The notes under the pieces were generated by a model. That model worked only from the letters and a program-made list of their open reading frames with translations. It made no database searches and had not been told where the DNA came from. A DNA stretch of 64,000 nucleotides from NCBI RefSeq assembly GCF_013035315.1, contig NZ_WQHP01000010.1, positions 1 to 64,000 of the forward strand. The letters run 5' to 3'. Made by a program: the position numbers and the translations under genes. This document shows, piece after piece, positions 51,159 through 59,407 of this stretch (position 1 is its first letter; each line of letters starts with the position of its first letter). The DNA is from Ruegeria arenilitoris. GTDB lineage: Bacteria > Pseudomonadota > Alphaproteobacteria > Rhodobacterales > Rhodobacteraceae.

Positions 51159-52145
51159 TTAACCGGCGACTTTCAGGACGATCTTGCCGATGTGGCCCGA
51201 GCTTTCCATCCGCGCGTGTGCAGCCGCGGCTTCGGTCAGATCAAACTCGCTGTCCATGACAGGGGCGACCTTCCCGGCATCCAACAACGGCCAGACCGCC
51301 TCGTGTAGATCCTGGGCAATCTTTGCTTTTGCAAGATCGGATTGCGGACGCAAAGTACTGCCGGTCAGGGTCAGGCGTTTCACCATCATCATTGCAAAGT
51401 TCAACTCGACCTTCGGCCCCTGCAAGAACGCGATCTGAACCAGTCGCCCGTCTTCGGCCAACGCCTTGACGTTGCGCGGGATGTAATCCCCGCCAACCAT
51501 GTCGAGGATCAGGTTCGCCCCGCCTTCGGCCCGCATGACGCCAACGAAATCCTCATCGCGATAGTTGATCGCTTTTTCGGCCCCCAGTTTTACACAGGCC
51601 TCGCATTTTTCGGCAGATCCGGCGGTCGCAAAAACCCGGGCACCAAATGCGTTGGCCAGTTGGATCGCGGTGGTGCCGATTCCGCTGGAACCGCCGTGGA
51701 CCAGAAACCGCTCGCCCGCTTTCAGCCCACCGCGCGTGAAGACATTGGACCAGACGGTAAAAAAGGTCTCGGGCAGGCACGCAGCCTCTTTCATTCCCAT
51801 GCCTTTTGGCAGGGGCAGGCAATGCGCGGCAGGTGTTGCGACGTACTCCGCATAACCCCCACCCGGTAGCAAAGCGCATACCATATCGCCAATCGAAAGC
51901 CCCTCAACTCCGGCACCGATTGCAACGACCTCGCCCGAGGCCTCAAGTCCCGGCAGGTCGCTTGCACCCGGAGGCGGATCGTACGCCCCGGCGCGCTGCA
52001 ACGCATCGGGACGGTTCACGCCCGCATAGGCCACCTTCAGGATCACCTGGCCGTTTTGTGGTTCCGGGACCGGTCGTTCCGTCACCTGCAGAACATCCGG
52101 ACCACCCGGCTTGGTGATCTCGACAGCGCGCATCATCTGGGTCAT
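51159..52145 (-). CDS. NAD(P)H quinone oxidoreductase (PIG3/TP53I3-like)
   Basis: 328 residues from the ATG at 52145, AAGGAGA about 8 bases upstream. MDR family: AVEITKPGGPDVLQVTERPV, GVNRPDALQRAGAYDPPPGA, FLVHGGSSGIGTTAIQLA. The NRxDxxQRxGxYxPPPGAS block marks the PIG3 branch, quinone oxidoreductases. It is convergent with the DUF2189 gene. The coq9 gene follows upstream on the same strand, with 55 bases between. Confidence 0.88.
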   Translation of the reverse strand: MTQMMRAVEITKPGGPDVLQVTERPVPEPQNGQVILKVAYAGVNRPDALQRAGAYDPPPGASDLPGLEASGEVVAIGAGVEGLSIGDMVCALLPGGGYAEYVATPAAHCLPLPKGMGMKEAACLPETFFTVWSNVFTRGGLKAGERFLVHGGSSGIGTTAIQLANAFGARVFATAGSAEKCEACVKLGAEKAINYRDEDFVGVMRAEGGANLILDMVGGDYIPRNVKALAEDGRLVQIAFLQGPKVELNFAMMMVKRLTLTGSTLRPQSDLAKAKIAQDLHEAVWPLLDAGKVAPVMDSEFDLTEAAAAHARMESSGHIGKIVLKVAG

Positions 52146-52200
52146 GGGCAAATCTCCTTTGCCCAATGCCTAGCAGGCAATTTCTGGAAGGCCCAGACGC

Positions 52201-52893
52201 TTACTTGCGCGGGTTCAGCATACCTGGCAGGTCAGCCCGCATTTTCAACGGCGGCTTCACTTGACCGGCCAGCCAGTTCGGAACCGCAAGGAACGGCTTG
52301 AACAATGGGTTGCCATTCACCTGCGCCTTGATCTTTTCGATCTGCATCACGTCCGAGATACGGCGGTCCAGAAATTCCCACGTTTTCTGGTGGTCAGGGG
52401 AATCGTCGCCAAGCCAATACAGCAGGGTCGAGGAATAGACGCCCGACAGCGTCGCGCGTTTGGTATACCAATTCACATCGTCCGAGGTATCGCCCAGCGT
52501 GTCCCAAATCAGGTCGCAGGTCTGCCAAAGCGCCTTGGCCCCGTCCGCCGCGTTACTGGGTAGCGAGAACAAAGTCATTCCGCGTCGAACCAGCTCCTTG
52601 TCGGAAACCGCCTCAAGCCGGAACCGAACCGCAGCGGCGATGCGATCACGGAATTTCAGCGCGCTCAGATCCGTCGCGTTCAGCTTTTCGACCATTACCG
52701 CATCGCCACGGGCATGGAATGCCAGCGCCAGATCAACCGCGCCCCGCGGACAGATCGCGCGGGCCAGAGTGTCATCCATATCGCAATCCGAAACCGCAGC
52801 GCGAAAGCTGGCCTCGGACCAGCCGTCAAACGGAACATGGATCACAATCGCATCCAGCAACTGTTGCTTGGCGTCTTCATAGGTCACGGTCAT
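52201..52893 (-). CDS. coq9: COQ9 family ubiquinone biosynthesis protein
   Basis: 230 residues from the ATG at 52893; upstream residues are not conserved. Opening ATYEDAKQQLLDAIVIHVPF-like helix, then the COQ9 core FDGWSEASFRAAVSDCD (helix-turn-helix-like start) and the LDDKEL-type helices; WDTLGDTSDDVNWYTKRATL and LLYWLGDDSPDHQKTWEFLDR are the strong family block. COQ9 is a lipid-binding partner of COQ7 in ubiquinone synthesis. Divergent from rpsU with 111 bases between. Confidence 0.9.
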   Translation of the reverse strand: MTVTYEDAKQQLLDAIVIHVPFDGWSEASFRAAVSDCDMDDTLARAICPRGAVDLALAFHARGDAVMVEKLNATDLSALKFRDRIAAAVRFRLEAVSDKELVRRGMTLFSLPSNAADGAKALWQTCDLIWDTLGDTSDDVNWYTKRATLSGVYSSTLLYWLGDDSPDHQKTWEFLDRRISDVMQIEKIKAQVNGNPLFKPFLAVPNWLAGQVKPPLKMRADLPGMLNPRK

Positions 52894-53004
52894 GGCGGTT
52901 CTCCGGTTCTCGGGGCCAGTACTAGACAAGATAGAGCCGCTTTGCTATACGGCCAACTCCTGCAATTTCCTTGCAACTCTATCTAGAAAGGTGGTGACAA
53001 CCAC

Positions 53005-53211
53005 ATGCAGGTTAGTGTTCGCGACAATAACGTCGATCAGGCGCTTCGTGCCCTGAAGAAAAAGCTGCAGCGCGAAGGCGTGTTCCGTGAAATGAAGCTG
53101 AAGCAACATTTCGAGAAACCGTCCGAGAAAAAAGCGCGCGAGAAAGCTGAAGCGATCCGCCGTGCCCGTAAACTGGCACGCAAGAAAGCCCAGCGCGAAG
53201 GTTTGCTCTAA
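53005..53211 (+). CDS. rpsU: Ribosomal protein bS21
   Basis: 68 residues; GAAAGGTGGT 8-9 bases before the [23 protein letters not shown] and the C-terminal [13 protein letters not shown] are diagnostic. Small-subunit protein near the mRNA Shine-Dalgarno helix. Alone on its transcript, with a terminator at 53251-53282. Confidence 0.97.
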   Translation: MQVSVRDNNVDQALRALKKKLQREGVFREMKLKQHFEKPSEKKAREKAEAIRRARKLARKKAQREGLL

Positions 53212-53250
53212 GCACCTGACGCTCGTCCAGCTTTGGATGACACTATTTGA

Positions 53251-53282
53251 CGACCCCCGAGGCCCCGCCCGGGGGTTTGTCG
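53251..53282 (+). terminator. Terminator after rpsU
   Basis: CGACCCCCG (53251-53259) pairs with CGGGGGTTTGTCG-type sequence (53270-53282): stem ACCCCCG / CGGGGGT plus flanking CGAC / GTCG; a short TTT run follows. 40 bases after the rpsU stop. Confidence 0.72.
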
Positions 53283-53503
53283 TTTCTGGACCTGTGCGAA
53301 TCCGCCGATCGGCCAAGCGGCATGTGCAACAAGCTGCCATTTGAGGGCCAGCAGAACTTTGCCCAGCATAATACAGCGCACGAATCATCCTTCAAAAGCA
53401 CTCTGACGCCGAATCCGGCCCGAAATCCAAAGCCCCCTGTCGTAGCTTCCAGTCCCTTCATTAACTGACGCCGTCCGAACCGAGACACCCCCACGGAGGC
53501 AAT

Positions 53504-54547
53504 ATGTCGACTGCAAGTTCATTCGAGCTAGAAATGCTGGCGCTCATCAACGAAGAGCGCACATCCCGCGGTTTGCAACCGCTACAACTTGAAACCCGCC
53601 TGAACGAGTCTTCCGAAGACCACAGCGCCTGGATGCTGAACACCGATACCTTCAGCCACACCGGAGCTGGCGGATCCTCGGCAACTCAGCGTATGCGCGA
53701 TGCCGGCTTTGATTTTTCCGGCAGCTGGCGCTCGGGCGAAAACATCGCCTGGCAATCCGAGCGCGGCGCGCCGGGTATCAGCGATGATGTGGCCCAGCTG
53801 CATCAAAGCCTGATGGACAGCCCCGGCCACCGGGCAAATATCCTCAACCCGGATTTCAAATACATCGGGATCGGGATCGAGCGCGGCGATATGCAGGGCT
53901 ATGACGCTGTTGTGGTCACGCAGAACTTTGCGACCACCGATGCAGATGTCGTGCTGGATACTGGCAATGCACCTGCAGCTCCGGCCCCGACCCCGCCGGT
54001 TGTTGTGGTTGACGATCCCGAAGAAGTCGAAGTCCCGGTGGTTGAAGAACAACCCGCCGAGCCGGAAGCCGAAGCGCCAGTTACTCCGCCGCAAACACCG
54101 GAACCTACCCCTGTGGCGGACGAGCCCACCCCGTCAGAGCCTGAGGCCCCCGAGACAGTTGTCGCAGACCCCGAGCCGGAGGTCGTCGTACCCGAGGCAC
54201 CGGCTGCCGAGGCGCCGGAACCAGAAGTCGTCGAAACCGAAACACCCGAACCTCCAATGCCAGCCCCCGAGCCGGTGGACATGGGCGAAGACGACTTTGA
54301 TTCCGCCGCTCTACTGGCGCAGCTCGAGATGATCTTCGAATCACTGCAGGCACAGTTTGACGATTTTTACTGGGCCCCATCTGCAGGAACAGCCCCTGCG
54401 TCCAACTCGGACACCGTCGATTTCGTTTCGGTCAGAACCCCCGATACAGATGTCGAAACGACCGAGCCAGCGGCGGAAACGAACACGTTCTGGGACTATG
54501 ACTGGTTCAGCGAGTACGACGTCAATTGCTCATTCGAAATCGCCTAA
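53504..54547 (+). CDS. CAP-domain (SCP/PR1) protein with a Pro/Glu-rich region, no signal peptide
   Basis: 347 residues; GGAGG about 7 bases before the ATG at 53504. CAP domain at 1-145: FELEMLALINEERTSRGLQP, the EDHSAWMLNTDTFSHTG His site, SGENIAW and DSPGHRANILNPDFKYIGIG. Residues 155-260 are a low-complexity linker of Pro, Glu, Ala and Val. The C-terminal 90 residues are acidic and aromatic, ending WFSEYDVNCSFEIA. No cleavable N-terminal signal exists, so export by a C-terminal signal (type I secretion) is plausible. CAP proteins bind lipids or act as proteases or toxins. Flanked by two terminators, so it is expressed alone. Confidence 0.82.
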   Translation: MSTASSFELEMLALINEERTSRGLQPLQLETRLNESSEDHSAWMLNTDTFSHTGAGGSSATQRMRDAGFDFSGSWRSGENIAWQSERGAPGISDDVAQLHQSLMDSPGHRANILNPDFKYIGIGIERGDMQGYDAVVVTQNFATTDADVVLDTGNAPAAPAPTPPVVVVDDPEEVEVPVVEEQPAEPEAEAPVTPPQTPEPTPVADEPTPSEPEAPETVVADPEPEVVVPEAPAAEAPEPEVVETETPEPPMPAPEPVDMGEDDFDSAALLAQLEMIFESLQAQFDDFYWAPSAGTAPASNSDTVDFVSVRTPDTDVETTEPAAETNTFWDYDWFSEYDVNCSFEIA

Positions 54548-54560
54548 CAAAGAAAACGAA

Positions 54561-54595
54561 AAGAGGCCGGTTCCCCACCGGCCTCTTCCTTTTTT
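54561..54595 (+). terminator. Strong terminator shared by CAP gene and ppk2
   Basis: AAGAGGCCGG (54561-54570), loop TTCCCCA, CCGGCCTCTT (54578-54587), then CC and six T (54590-54595). The T-run overlaps the stop codon of the convergent ppk2 gene at 54594, and the A-rich 5' flank lets it act for ppk2 as well. Confidence 0.92.
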
Positions 54596-55574
54596 AGTAG
54601 ATTTTGGGCACGTACAACTCGTCCGGCAGCGTCCGGCGTTCATATTCCGGGTTATACTTACGATCCGGCAGATTGACCTTTTCCTGCGCCACATCCGAAT
54701 AGGGGATCTTGGTCAGCAAGTGTTCGATGCAATTCAGACGCTCGCGCTTCTTGTCGTTGCCTTCAACAATATACCACGGCGCCTCGGGGATATTGGTACG
54801 GAAGAACATTTCCTCCTTGGCCTTGGTGTAGGATTCCCACCGAATGCGGGATTCCAGGTCCATCGGCGACAGTTTCCACTGTTTCATCGGATCGTGAATG
54901 CGCATCAGGAAACGCAACTGCTGTTCCTCGTCTGTAATCGAGAACCAGTACTTCAGCAGGATAATACCCGAGCGCACCAACATCCGTTCGAATTCCGGAA
55001 CGTCCTGAAAGAACTGTTCAACCTGGTCTTCAGTGGCAAAACCCATCACGCGTTCAACGCCCGCGCGGTTGTACCAAGACCGGTCGAACAGAACGATCTC
55101 ACCCGCCGCTGGCAGGTGCGGCACGTAACGCTGAAAATACCATTGGCTTTGCTCGCGGCGGCTGGGGGCAGGCAGGGCCACCACGCGCGCGACCCGCGGG
55201 TTCAGACGCTGAGTGATACGCTTGATCACGCCCCCCTTCCCGGCACTGTCGCGTCCTTCGAACAGGATACAGACCTTGGCACCCGTGTGCTGAACCCAAT
55301 CCTGTACCTTGATCAGTTCGGCTTGCAAGCGCAGCAGATTGCGGAAATAGACCTTGCGATCCAGCATGTCGGGATGCTGATCCTTATAGATCTTGCGGAT
55401 CTCCATCGAGAGCATCGGCTCGCTAAACTCAATCTCAAAATCTTCGTCCAGCGTGTCTTCCAACTCGGCTTCCAGCCAATCCTTTGGGGCACCATTGTTT
55501 TCGTAAGCCAAGATCTGCTCCTTATAGTCAACGGGTTGCGACCGTACCGGGAGAGTGTAACCGCCTGATGTCAT
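54594..55574 (-). CDS. ppk2: Polyphosphate kinase 2
   Basis: 326 residues from the ATG at 55574; the further extension has no support. Walker A FEGRDSAGKGGVI and the Walker B / lid block FDRSWYNRAGVERVMGF, with PPK2-class blocks QWYFQRYVPHLPAAGEIVLFD and KYWFSITDEEQQLRFLMR. It moves phosphate between polyphosphate and nucleotides, mainly GDP or ADP. Single-domain class. Convergent with the CAP gene. Confidence 0.94.
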   Translation of the reverse strand: MTSGGYTLPVRSQPVDYKEQILAYENNGAPKDWLEAELEDTLDEDFEIEFSEPMLSMEIRKIYKDQHPDMLDRKVYFRNLLRLQAELIKVQDWVQHTGAKVCILFEGRDSAGKGGVIKRITQRLNPRVARVVALPAPSRREQSQWYFQRYVPHLPAAGEIVLFDRSWYNRAGVERVMGFATEDQVEQFFQDVPEFERMLVRSGIILLKYWFSITDEEQQLRFLMRIHDPMKQWKLSPMDLESRIRWESYTKAKEEMFFRTNIPEAPWYIVEGNDKKRERLNCIEHLLTKIPYSDVAQEKVNLPDRKYNPEYERRTLPDELYVPKIY

Positions 55575-55778
55575 CCGAAGAATTGATGACGCCCCGCGCG
55601 GGTTCAATTCCGGGCGCGACGGGATCTGAGAAAACAGGCGATTGTACGGTCTTTATACGTTTGTGGACCCAGCTGCGCCGGGATACAAGCGTCAGAATTG
55701 CCGCAAGGGTAAGTAACTGGCGCGACCATTGGTCAAAAACGGTAACTAATTCAAAGGCTTATTGAGGCGACGCAGTTA
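55575..55778. other. Intergenic stretch between ppk2 and the Lrp gene
   Basis: 204 bases with no gene that I can support; contains a GGTTCAATTCC word resembling a tRNA T-loop but without a matching acceptor or D arm. Confidence 0.35.
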
Positions 55779-56237
55779 TCACACTGGCAAAGCCGTGGTC
55801 TTGAACACGGTGCGCAGTGCGAACGAGCTTTGCATCTGCGCCACCCCAGGCAAGCGCGACAGGTACTGGCGGTGGATACGGGCGAAATCCTCGGTGTTTT
55901 CCGCAACAACCTTCAGGATATAATCTGCAGTGCCTGCCATCAGGTGACACTCAAGCACATCCGGGATGCGCGCTACCGCTTTTTCAAAGGCATCCAACAG
56001 TTCTTCTGCCTGACCTTGCAGTGTAATTTCGACAAAGACGGTTGTTGGAACGTTCATCTTGCGCGCATCCAGCAGCGCCACGTAGTTGCGAATGTAGCCT
56101 TCCGCTTCAAGCCGTTGAACGCGCCGGTGGCAGGCGGACGGAGACAGATTCACCTGATCGGACAGTTCTGCGTTCGACATCCTGCCGTTTCGCTGCAAGG
56201 CGGCCAGAATCTTTCTATCGGTCGTATCAAGGCTCAT
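55779..56237 (-). CDS. Lrp/AsnC family regulator, probable regulator of alanine dehydrogenase
   Basis: 152 residues. HTH at about 5-45 (LDTTDRKILAALQRNGRMSN then LSPSACHRRVQRLEAEGYI) and the RAM effector domain with AYVEITLQ-type strand (VFVEITLQGQAEE), GTADYILKVVAENTEDFARI. It is divergent from the alanine dehydrogenase gene with 137 bases between, the standard arrangement of AldR-like activators that sense L-alanine. Confidence 0.92.
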   Translation of the reverse strand: MSLDTTDRKILAALQRNGRMSNAELSDQVNLSPSACHRRVQRLEAEGYIRNYVALLDARKMNVPTTVFVEITLQGQAEELLDAFEKAVARIPDVLECHLMAGTADYILKVVAENTEDFARIHRQYLSRLPGVAQMQSSFALRTVFKTTALPV

Positions 56238-56276
56238 TCACGCAATTCCTTTGCACAGATGCATCAATGTACCGAA

Positions 56277-56293
56277 TTTTCTCGCAAAGAAAA
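56277..56293. promoter_or_regulatory. AT-rich dyad in the lrp-ald gap, candidate Lrp-type operator
   Basis: TTTTCT (56277-56282), 5-base spacer, AGAAAA (56288-56293). AT-rich dyads with 15-17 base overall length suit Lrp-family operators. It lies 40 bases from the lrp start and 81 bases before the ald start. Confidence 0.45.
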
Positions 56294-56374
56294 ACCGAAA
56301 CGCGGGCAGAGTTTCACAGAAATTGCATCCCAACTTGCACATAATTTGAGCAGTTTATGAATGGAGGAGCAAAA

Positions 56375-57493
56375 ATGAAGATCGGTTGCCCCAAGGAAAT
56401 CAAACCCCAGGAATTCCGCGTTGGCATGACCCCGAACGCCGCGCAGGAAGCGGTTGCTCGTGGTCACGAAGTCATCATCGAAACCAATGCCGGCATGGGT
56501 TCCGGCTTTGATAACGAGTCCTACATTGCGGCCGGTGCGCGCATTGTCGACACCGCCGAAGAAGTGTTTGCCACCGCAGACATGATCGTAAAGGTCAAAG
56601 AACCCCAAGCCATCGAGCGCAAAATGCTGCGCGAAGGCCAGTTGCTGTTCACCTACCTGCACTTGGCACCCGATCCGGATCAAACCCATGACCTGATCGA
56701 ATCCGGCTGTACTGCTATCGCATATGAAACCGTGACCGACGCCAATGGCGGCCTGCCTCTGCTGGCACCCATGTCCGAAGTTGCTGGTCGCCTTGCACCG
56801 CAGGTCGGGTCCTGGACGTTGCAGAAGGCCAATGGTGGCCGCGGCGTTCTGATGGGCGGCGTGCCCGGCGTTGGCCCCGCAAAGGTCATCGTGATCGGTG
56901 GCGGCGTCGTGGGTACACACGCGGCCAAGATCGCGGCAGGCATGGGTGCGGATGTCACCGTACTGGACCGCTCATTGCCGCGCCTGCGTTACCTCGATGA
57001 CGTCTTTGGCGGCACCTTCAAAAGCCAGTACTCGACAGCTGGTGCCACTGCGGAGTTGATCCAAGACGCCGACATGGTTATCGGTGCGGTTCTGATCCCG
57101 GGTGCCGCCGCGCCTAAGCTGATCAGCCGCGACCAATTGTCGACCATGAAACCAGGCGCGGTTCTGGTTGACGTGGCGATCGACCAGGGCGGCTGCTTCG
57201 AAACCTCGAAGGCAACGACCCATGCCGATCCGATCTACGACGTCGACGGCATCATGCACTACTGCGTAGCCAACATGCCGGGTGCCGTTGCGCGCACTTC
57301 GACCATTGCATTGGGCAACGCGACGATGCCCTTCATGCTGGCGCTGGCCGACAAAGGTTGGAAACAAGCCTGCCAGGACGATCCGCACTTGCTGAACGGT
57401 CTGAACGTGCACGCAGGTCAGCTGACCTACTACGCGGTTGGCAAGGCACTGGGTATCGACGTCGTATCCCCCAACGTTGTGATCAAGGCCTGA
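56375..57493 (+). CDS. ald: Alanine dehydrogenase
   Basis: 372 residues from the ATG at 56375, GGAGGAG at 56363-56369. Opening [20 protein letters not shown], the substrate-side Lys in VKVKEPQ, the catalytic His-Leu-Ala in [10 protein letters not shown], and the NAD fold [21 protein letters not shown]. It oxidises L-alanine to pyruvate and ammonia with NAD, for alanine use as carbon and nitrogen source, under the Lrp neighbour. Followed by a cluster of hairpins from 57512. Confidence 0.95.
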   Translation: MKIGCPKEIKPQEFRVGMTPNAAQEAVARGHEVIIETNAGMGSGFDNESYIAAGARIVDTAEEVFATADMIVKVKEPQAIERKMLREGQLLFTYLHLAPDPDQTHDLIESGCTAIAYETVTDANGGLPLLAPMSEVAGRLAPQVGSWTLQKANGGRGVLMGGVPGVGPAKVIVIGGGVVGTHAAKIAAGMGADVTVLDRSLPRLRYLDDVFGGTFKSQYSTAGATAELIQDADMVIGAVLIPGAAAPKLISRDQLSTMKPGAVLVDVAIDQGGCFETSKATTHADPIYDVDGIMHYCVANMPGAVARTSTIALGNATMPFMLALADKGWKQACQDDPHLLNGLNVHAGQLTYYAVGKALGIDVVSPNVVIKA

Positions 57494-57511
57494 CCTCTCC
57501 CGTCCCTGAAA

Positions 57512-57530
57512 GCACCCCCATCGGGGGTGC
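57512..57530 (+). terminator. Hairpin after ald
   Basis: GCACCCCC (57512-57519), loop ATC, GGGGGTGC (57523-57530). Perfect 8-base stem, 19 bases after the ald stop; followed by GTTAC, no T-run. Confidence 0.6.
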
Positions 57531-57548
57531 GTTACAGCGTTGGACCAA

Positions 57549-57580
57549 GCGCCGCGTCCCTGGACGCGGCGCGTTTGTTT
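57549..57580 (+). terminator. Strong hairpin with T-rich tail after ald
   Basis: GCGCCGCGTCC (57549-57559), loop CT, GGACGCGGCGC (57562-57572), then GTTTGTTT. The likely main terminator of ald. Confidence 0.82.
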
Positions 57581-57610
57581 TGGGGGGCAACGGTTGCAAG
57601 AAATGAAACA

Positions 57611-57633
57611 GCGCCGCGCGATCAGCGCGGCGC
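57611..57633. repeat. Third hairpin in the ald-mscS gap
   Basis: GCGCCGCGC (57611-57619), loop GATCA, GCGCGGCGC (57625-57633). A further GGGCAT / ATGCCC dyad lies at 57651-57665. Its stem sequence repeats that of the previous hairpin (GCGCCGCG), so the two may be a duplicated unit. Confidence 0.5.
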
Positions 57634-57684
57634 CGGGCCCAACCGGAGGAGGGCATTTTATGCCCGATCGACGGGCGGGAGGGC

Positions 57685-58491
57685 TTAGCCCTGCTTTTGA
57701 ATCTCGACCGAGTGCGGGTACGGGATCGAAACGCCCTTGGCGTCGAACGCTTCTTTGACCGCCTTGGTGACTTCGAACTTCACGTCCCAATAATCCGCAG
57801 CGTTGCACCACAGGCGCGCGGTCAGATCGACCGAACTGTCGCCAAGGTTGGTCACACGCACCCAGGGTTCCGGGTCCGAGTGAATACGCTCATCCGCCCG
57901 CGCGACATCAAGAATGATCTTCATCGCCTCGTCTGCGCTGTCCCCGTAGTCGATACCAAACACCAGATCGACACGGCGCGTGTCATGGGCCGAGTAGTTG
58001 GTGATGATCGAACCCCAGGATTGCCCGTTGGGCACGATGATCTGAACGTTGTCCGGAGTGACCAGTTCAGTCGTGAACAGGTTCAGGTCCTTGACCGTTC
58101 CCGCTGTGCCACCGATATCGACATATTGACCCAGTTTATAGGGGCGAAAAACGACCAGCATAACGCCCGCAGCAAGGTCACTCAGCGTGCCCTGCAAAGC
58201 CAGACCGATGGCCAGAGAAGCCGCGCCCAAAATGGCAACGATGCTTGTCGCCTGAATGCCAAAGATGCCCAGCACGGCAACCAGCACCATGGCCAGGATC
58301 ACCCATTTCACCAGACTGGCGACAAAGTTCCCAAGCGTCTGGTCAATATGCGGCGTCGCATTGATCCGACGGCGCACCATGCCACCAATGGCCCCGGCTA
58401 CGATCCAACCAAGGATCAGAACGACCAACGCCTTGACCGCGTTCATGATAAGCGGGGCGAACGCACCCACCTGTGTTACGACGTCATCCAC
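57685..58491 (-). CDS. mscS: Small-conductance mechanosensitive channel MscS
   Basis: 268 residues from a GTG start at 58491, chosen since AAGGAG sits exactly 6 bases upstream; a GTG at 58512 is in frame but lacks a site. Three membrane segments; the pore helix VAILGAASLAIGLALQGTLSDLAAGVMLV is the MscS TM3 with its Gly/Ala rows, and FRPYKLGQYVDIGGTAGTV starts the beta domain. It opens when turgor rises. The C-terminal cytoplasmic part is complete. Confidence 0.92.
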   Translation of the reverse strand: MDDVVTQVGAFAPLIMNAVKALVVLILGWIVAGAIGGMVRRRINATPHIDQTLGNFVASLVKWVILAMVLVAVLGIFGIQATSIVAILGAASLAIGLALQGTLSDLAAGVMLVVFRPYKLGQYVDIGGTAGTVKDLNLFTTELVTPDNVQIIVPNGQSWGSIITNYSAHDTRRVDLVFGIDYGDSADEAMKIILDVARADERIHSDPEPWVRVTNLGDSSVDLTARLWCNAADYWDVKFEVTKAVKEAFDAKGVSIPYPHSVEIQKQG

Positions 58492-58708
58492 GCGCTTCTC
58501 CTTTCGATTCACGACAAACCCGCGTCAACAGCGCAGGAATTCCGGAATATTGATCTATTCGCCCGCATCGGTCTAGGTGGCAGTTTCGCAGGATTTCCCC
58601 GTTGTTCCCGTGTAAACAGGCTCTGACCGGCTGCGCACAACCCAAAGACTGGTAACACGAGGGTGCTCTGCCTACCTTTTGAATGCAGCCCACAGACAGG
58701 AGCAAATC

Positions 58709-59407
58709 ATGCTGGACACCGCCTCTCACCCGATCACGGCCCGTTGGCCTGCCAAGTTTCCGGACCGTATCCAGCTGTATTCCTTCCCGACGCCCAACGG
58801 TGTCAAAGCGTCGATCATGCTGGAAGAGACCGGCCTGCCCTATGAGGCCCACAAGGTCACGCTGTCGGACACGGATGTCAAAAGCCCCGCCTTCCTGTCC
58901 TTGAATCCCAACAACAAGATCCCGGCGATTATCGATCCGAACGGCCCAGACGGGCAGCCTCTGGGCCTGTTCGAAAGCGGTGCCATCCTTGTGTACCTGG
59001 CCGAAAAAAGCGGCATGTTTCTGGGCCAGACCCAGTCCGACAAGTACCGTGTCATCCAATGGGTGATGTTCCAGATGGGCGGAATCGGCCCGATGTTTGG
59101 GCAATTGGGCTATTTCCACAAATTCGCCGGAAGCGAAATCCCAGACCCCCGCCCCCGCGAACGCTATGTCGCCGAAGCAAAACGCTTGTTGAACGTCCTG
59201 AACCAACAGCTTGAAGGGCTGGATTGGATTGTTGGTGACTATTCGATCGCGGACATCGCCATCGCCCCCTGGCTGCGCGGGCTAGAGTTCTACCAGGCTC
59301 GCGAGCTTGTGGGCTGGGAAGACTACACAAACGTCGTATCGTATCTTGATCGGTTCCTGGACCGCCCTGCTGTGCAGAAGGGATTGGTTACGCCGCCGCG
59401 GGATTGA
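58709..59407 (+). CDS. Glutathione S-transferase (YghU/Ure2p-like)
   Basis: 232 residues from the ATG at 58709, ACAGGAG at 58696-58702. Thioredoxin-like N-terminal domain: [40 protein letters not shown] (the cis-Pro loop), [16 protein letters not shown] (Glu-Ser, glutathione binding). C-terminal helical domain with [20 protein letters not shown]. This matches YghU/YfcG-type enzymes with disulfide-reductase activity toward glutathione. Its last 20 bases overlap the convergent GMC oxidoreductase gene. Confidence 0.9.
   Translation: MLDTASHPITARWPAKFPDRIQLYSFPTPNGVKASIMLEETGLPYEAHKVTLSDTDVKSPAFLSLNPNNKIPAIIDPNGPDGQPLGLFESGAILVYLAEKSGMFLGQTQSDKYRVIQWVMFQMGGIGPMFGQLGYFHKFAGSEIPDPRPRERYVAEAKRLLNVLNQQLEGLDWIVGDYSIADIAIAPWLRGLEFYQARELVGWEDYTNVVSYLDRFLDRPAVQKGLVTPPRD

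Noticed and set aside
53247-53468. Open frame of 73 codons between rpsU and the CAP gene
   Set aside because: It starts inside the rpsU terminator, has no ribosome site and no conserved-looking sequence.
53990-54290. Low-complexity repeat in the CAP gene, considered as a DNA repeat array
   Set aside because: It follows codon usage for Pro, Glu, Ala and Val without exact DNA repeats, so it is a protein-level linker.
55540-55625. A tRNA-like stretch with GGTTCAATTCC, a T-loop word, between ppk2 and the Lrp gene
   Set aside because: Only three of five T-stem pairs form, no matching acceptor stem or D arm is found, and the left part lies in the ppk2 coding start.
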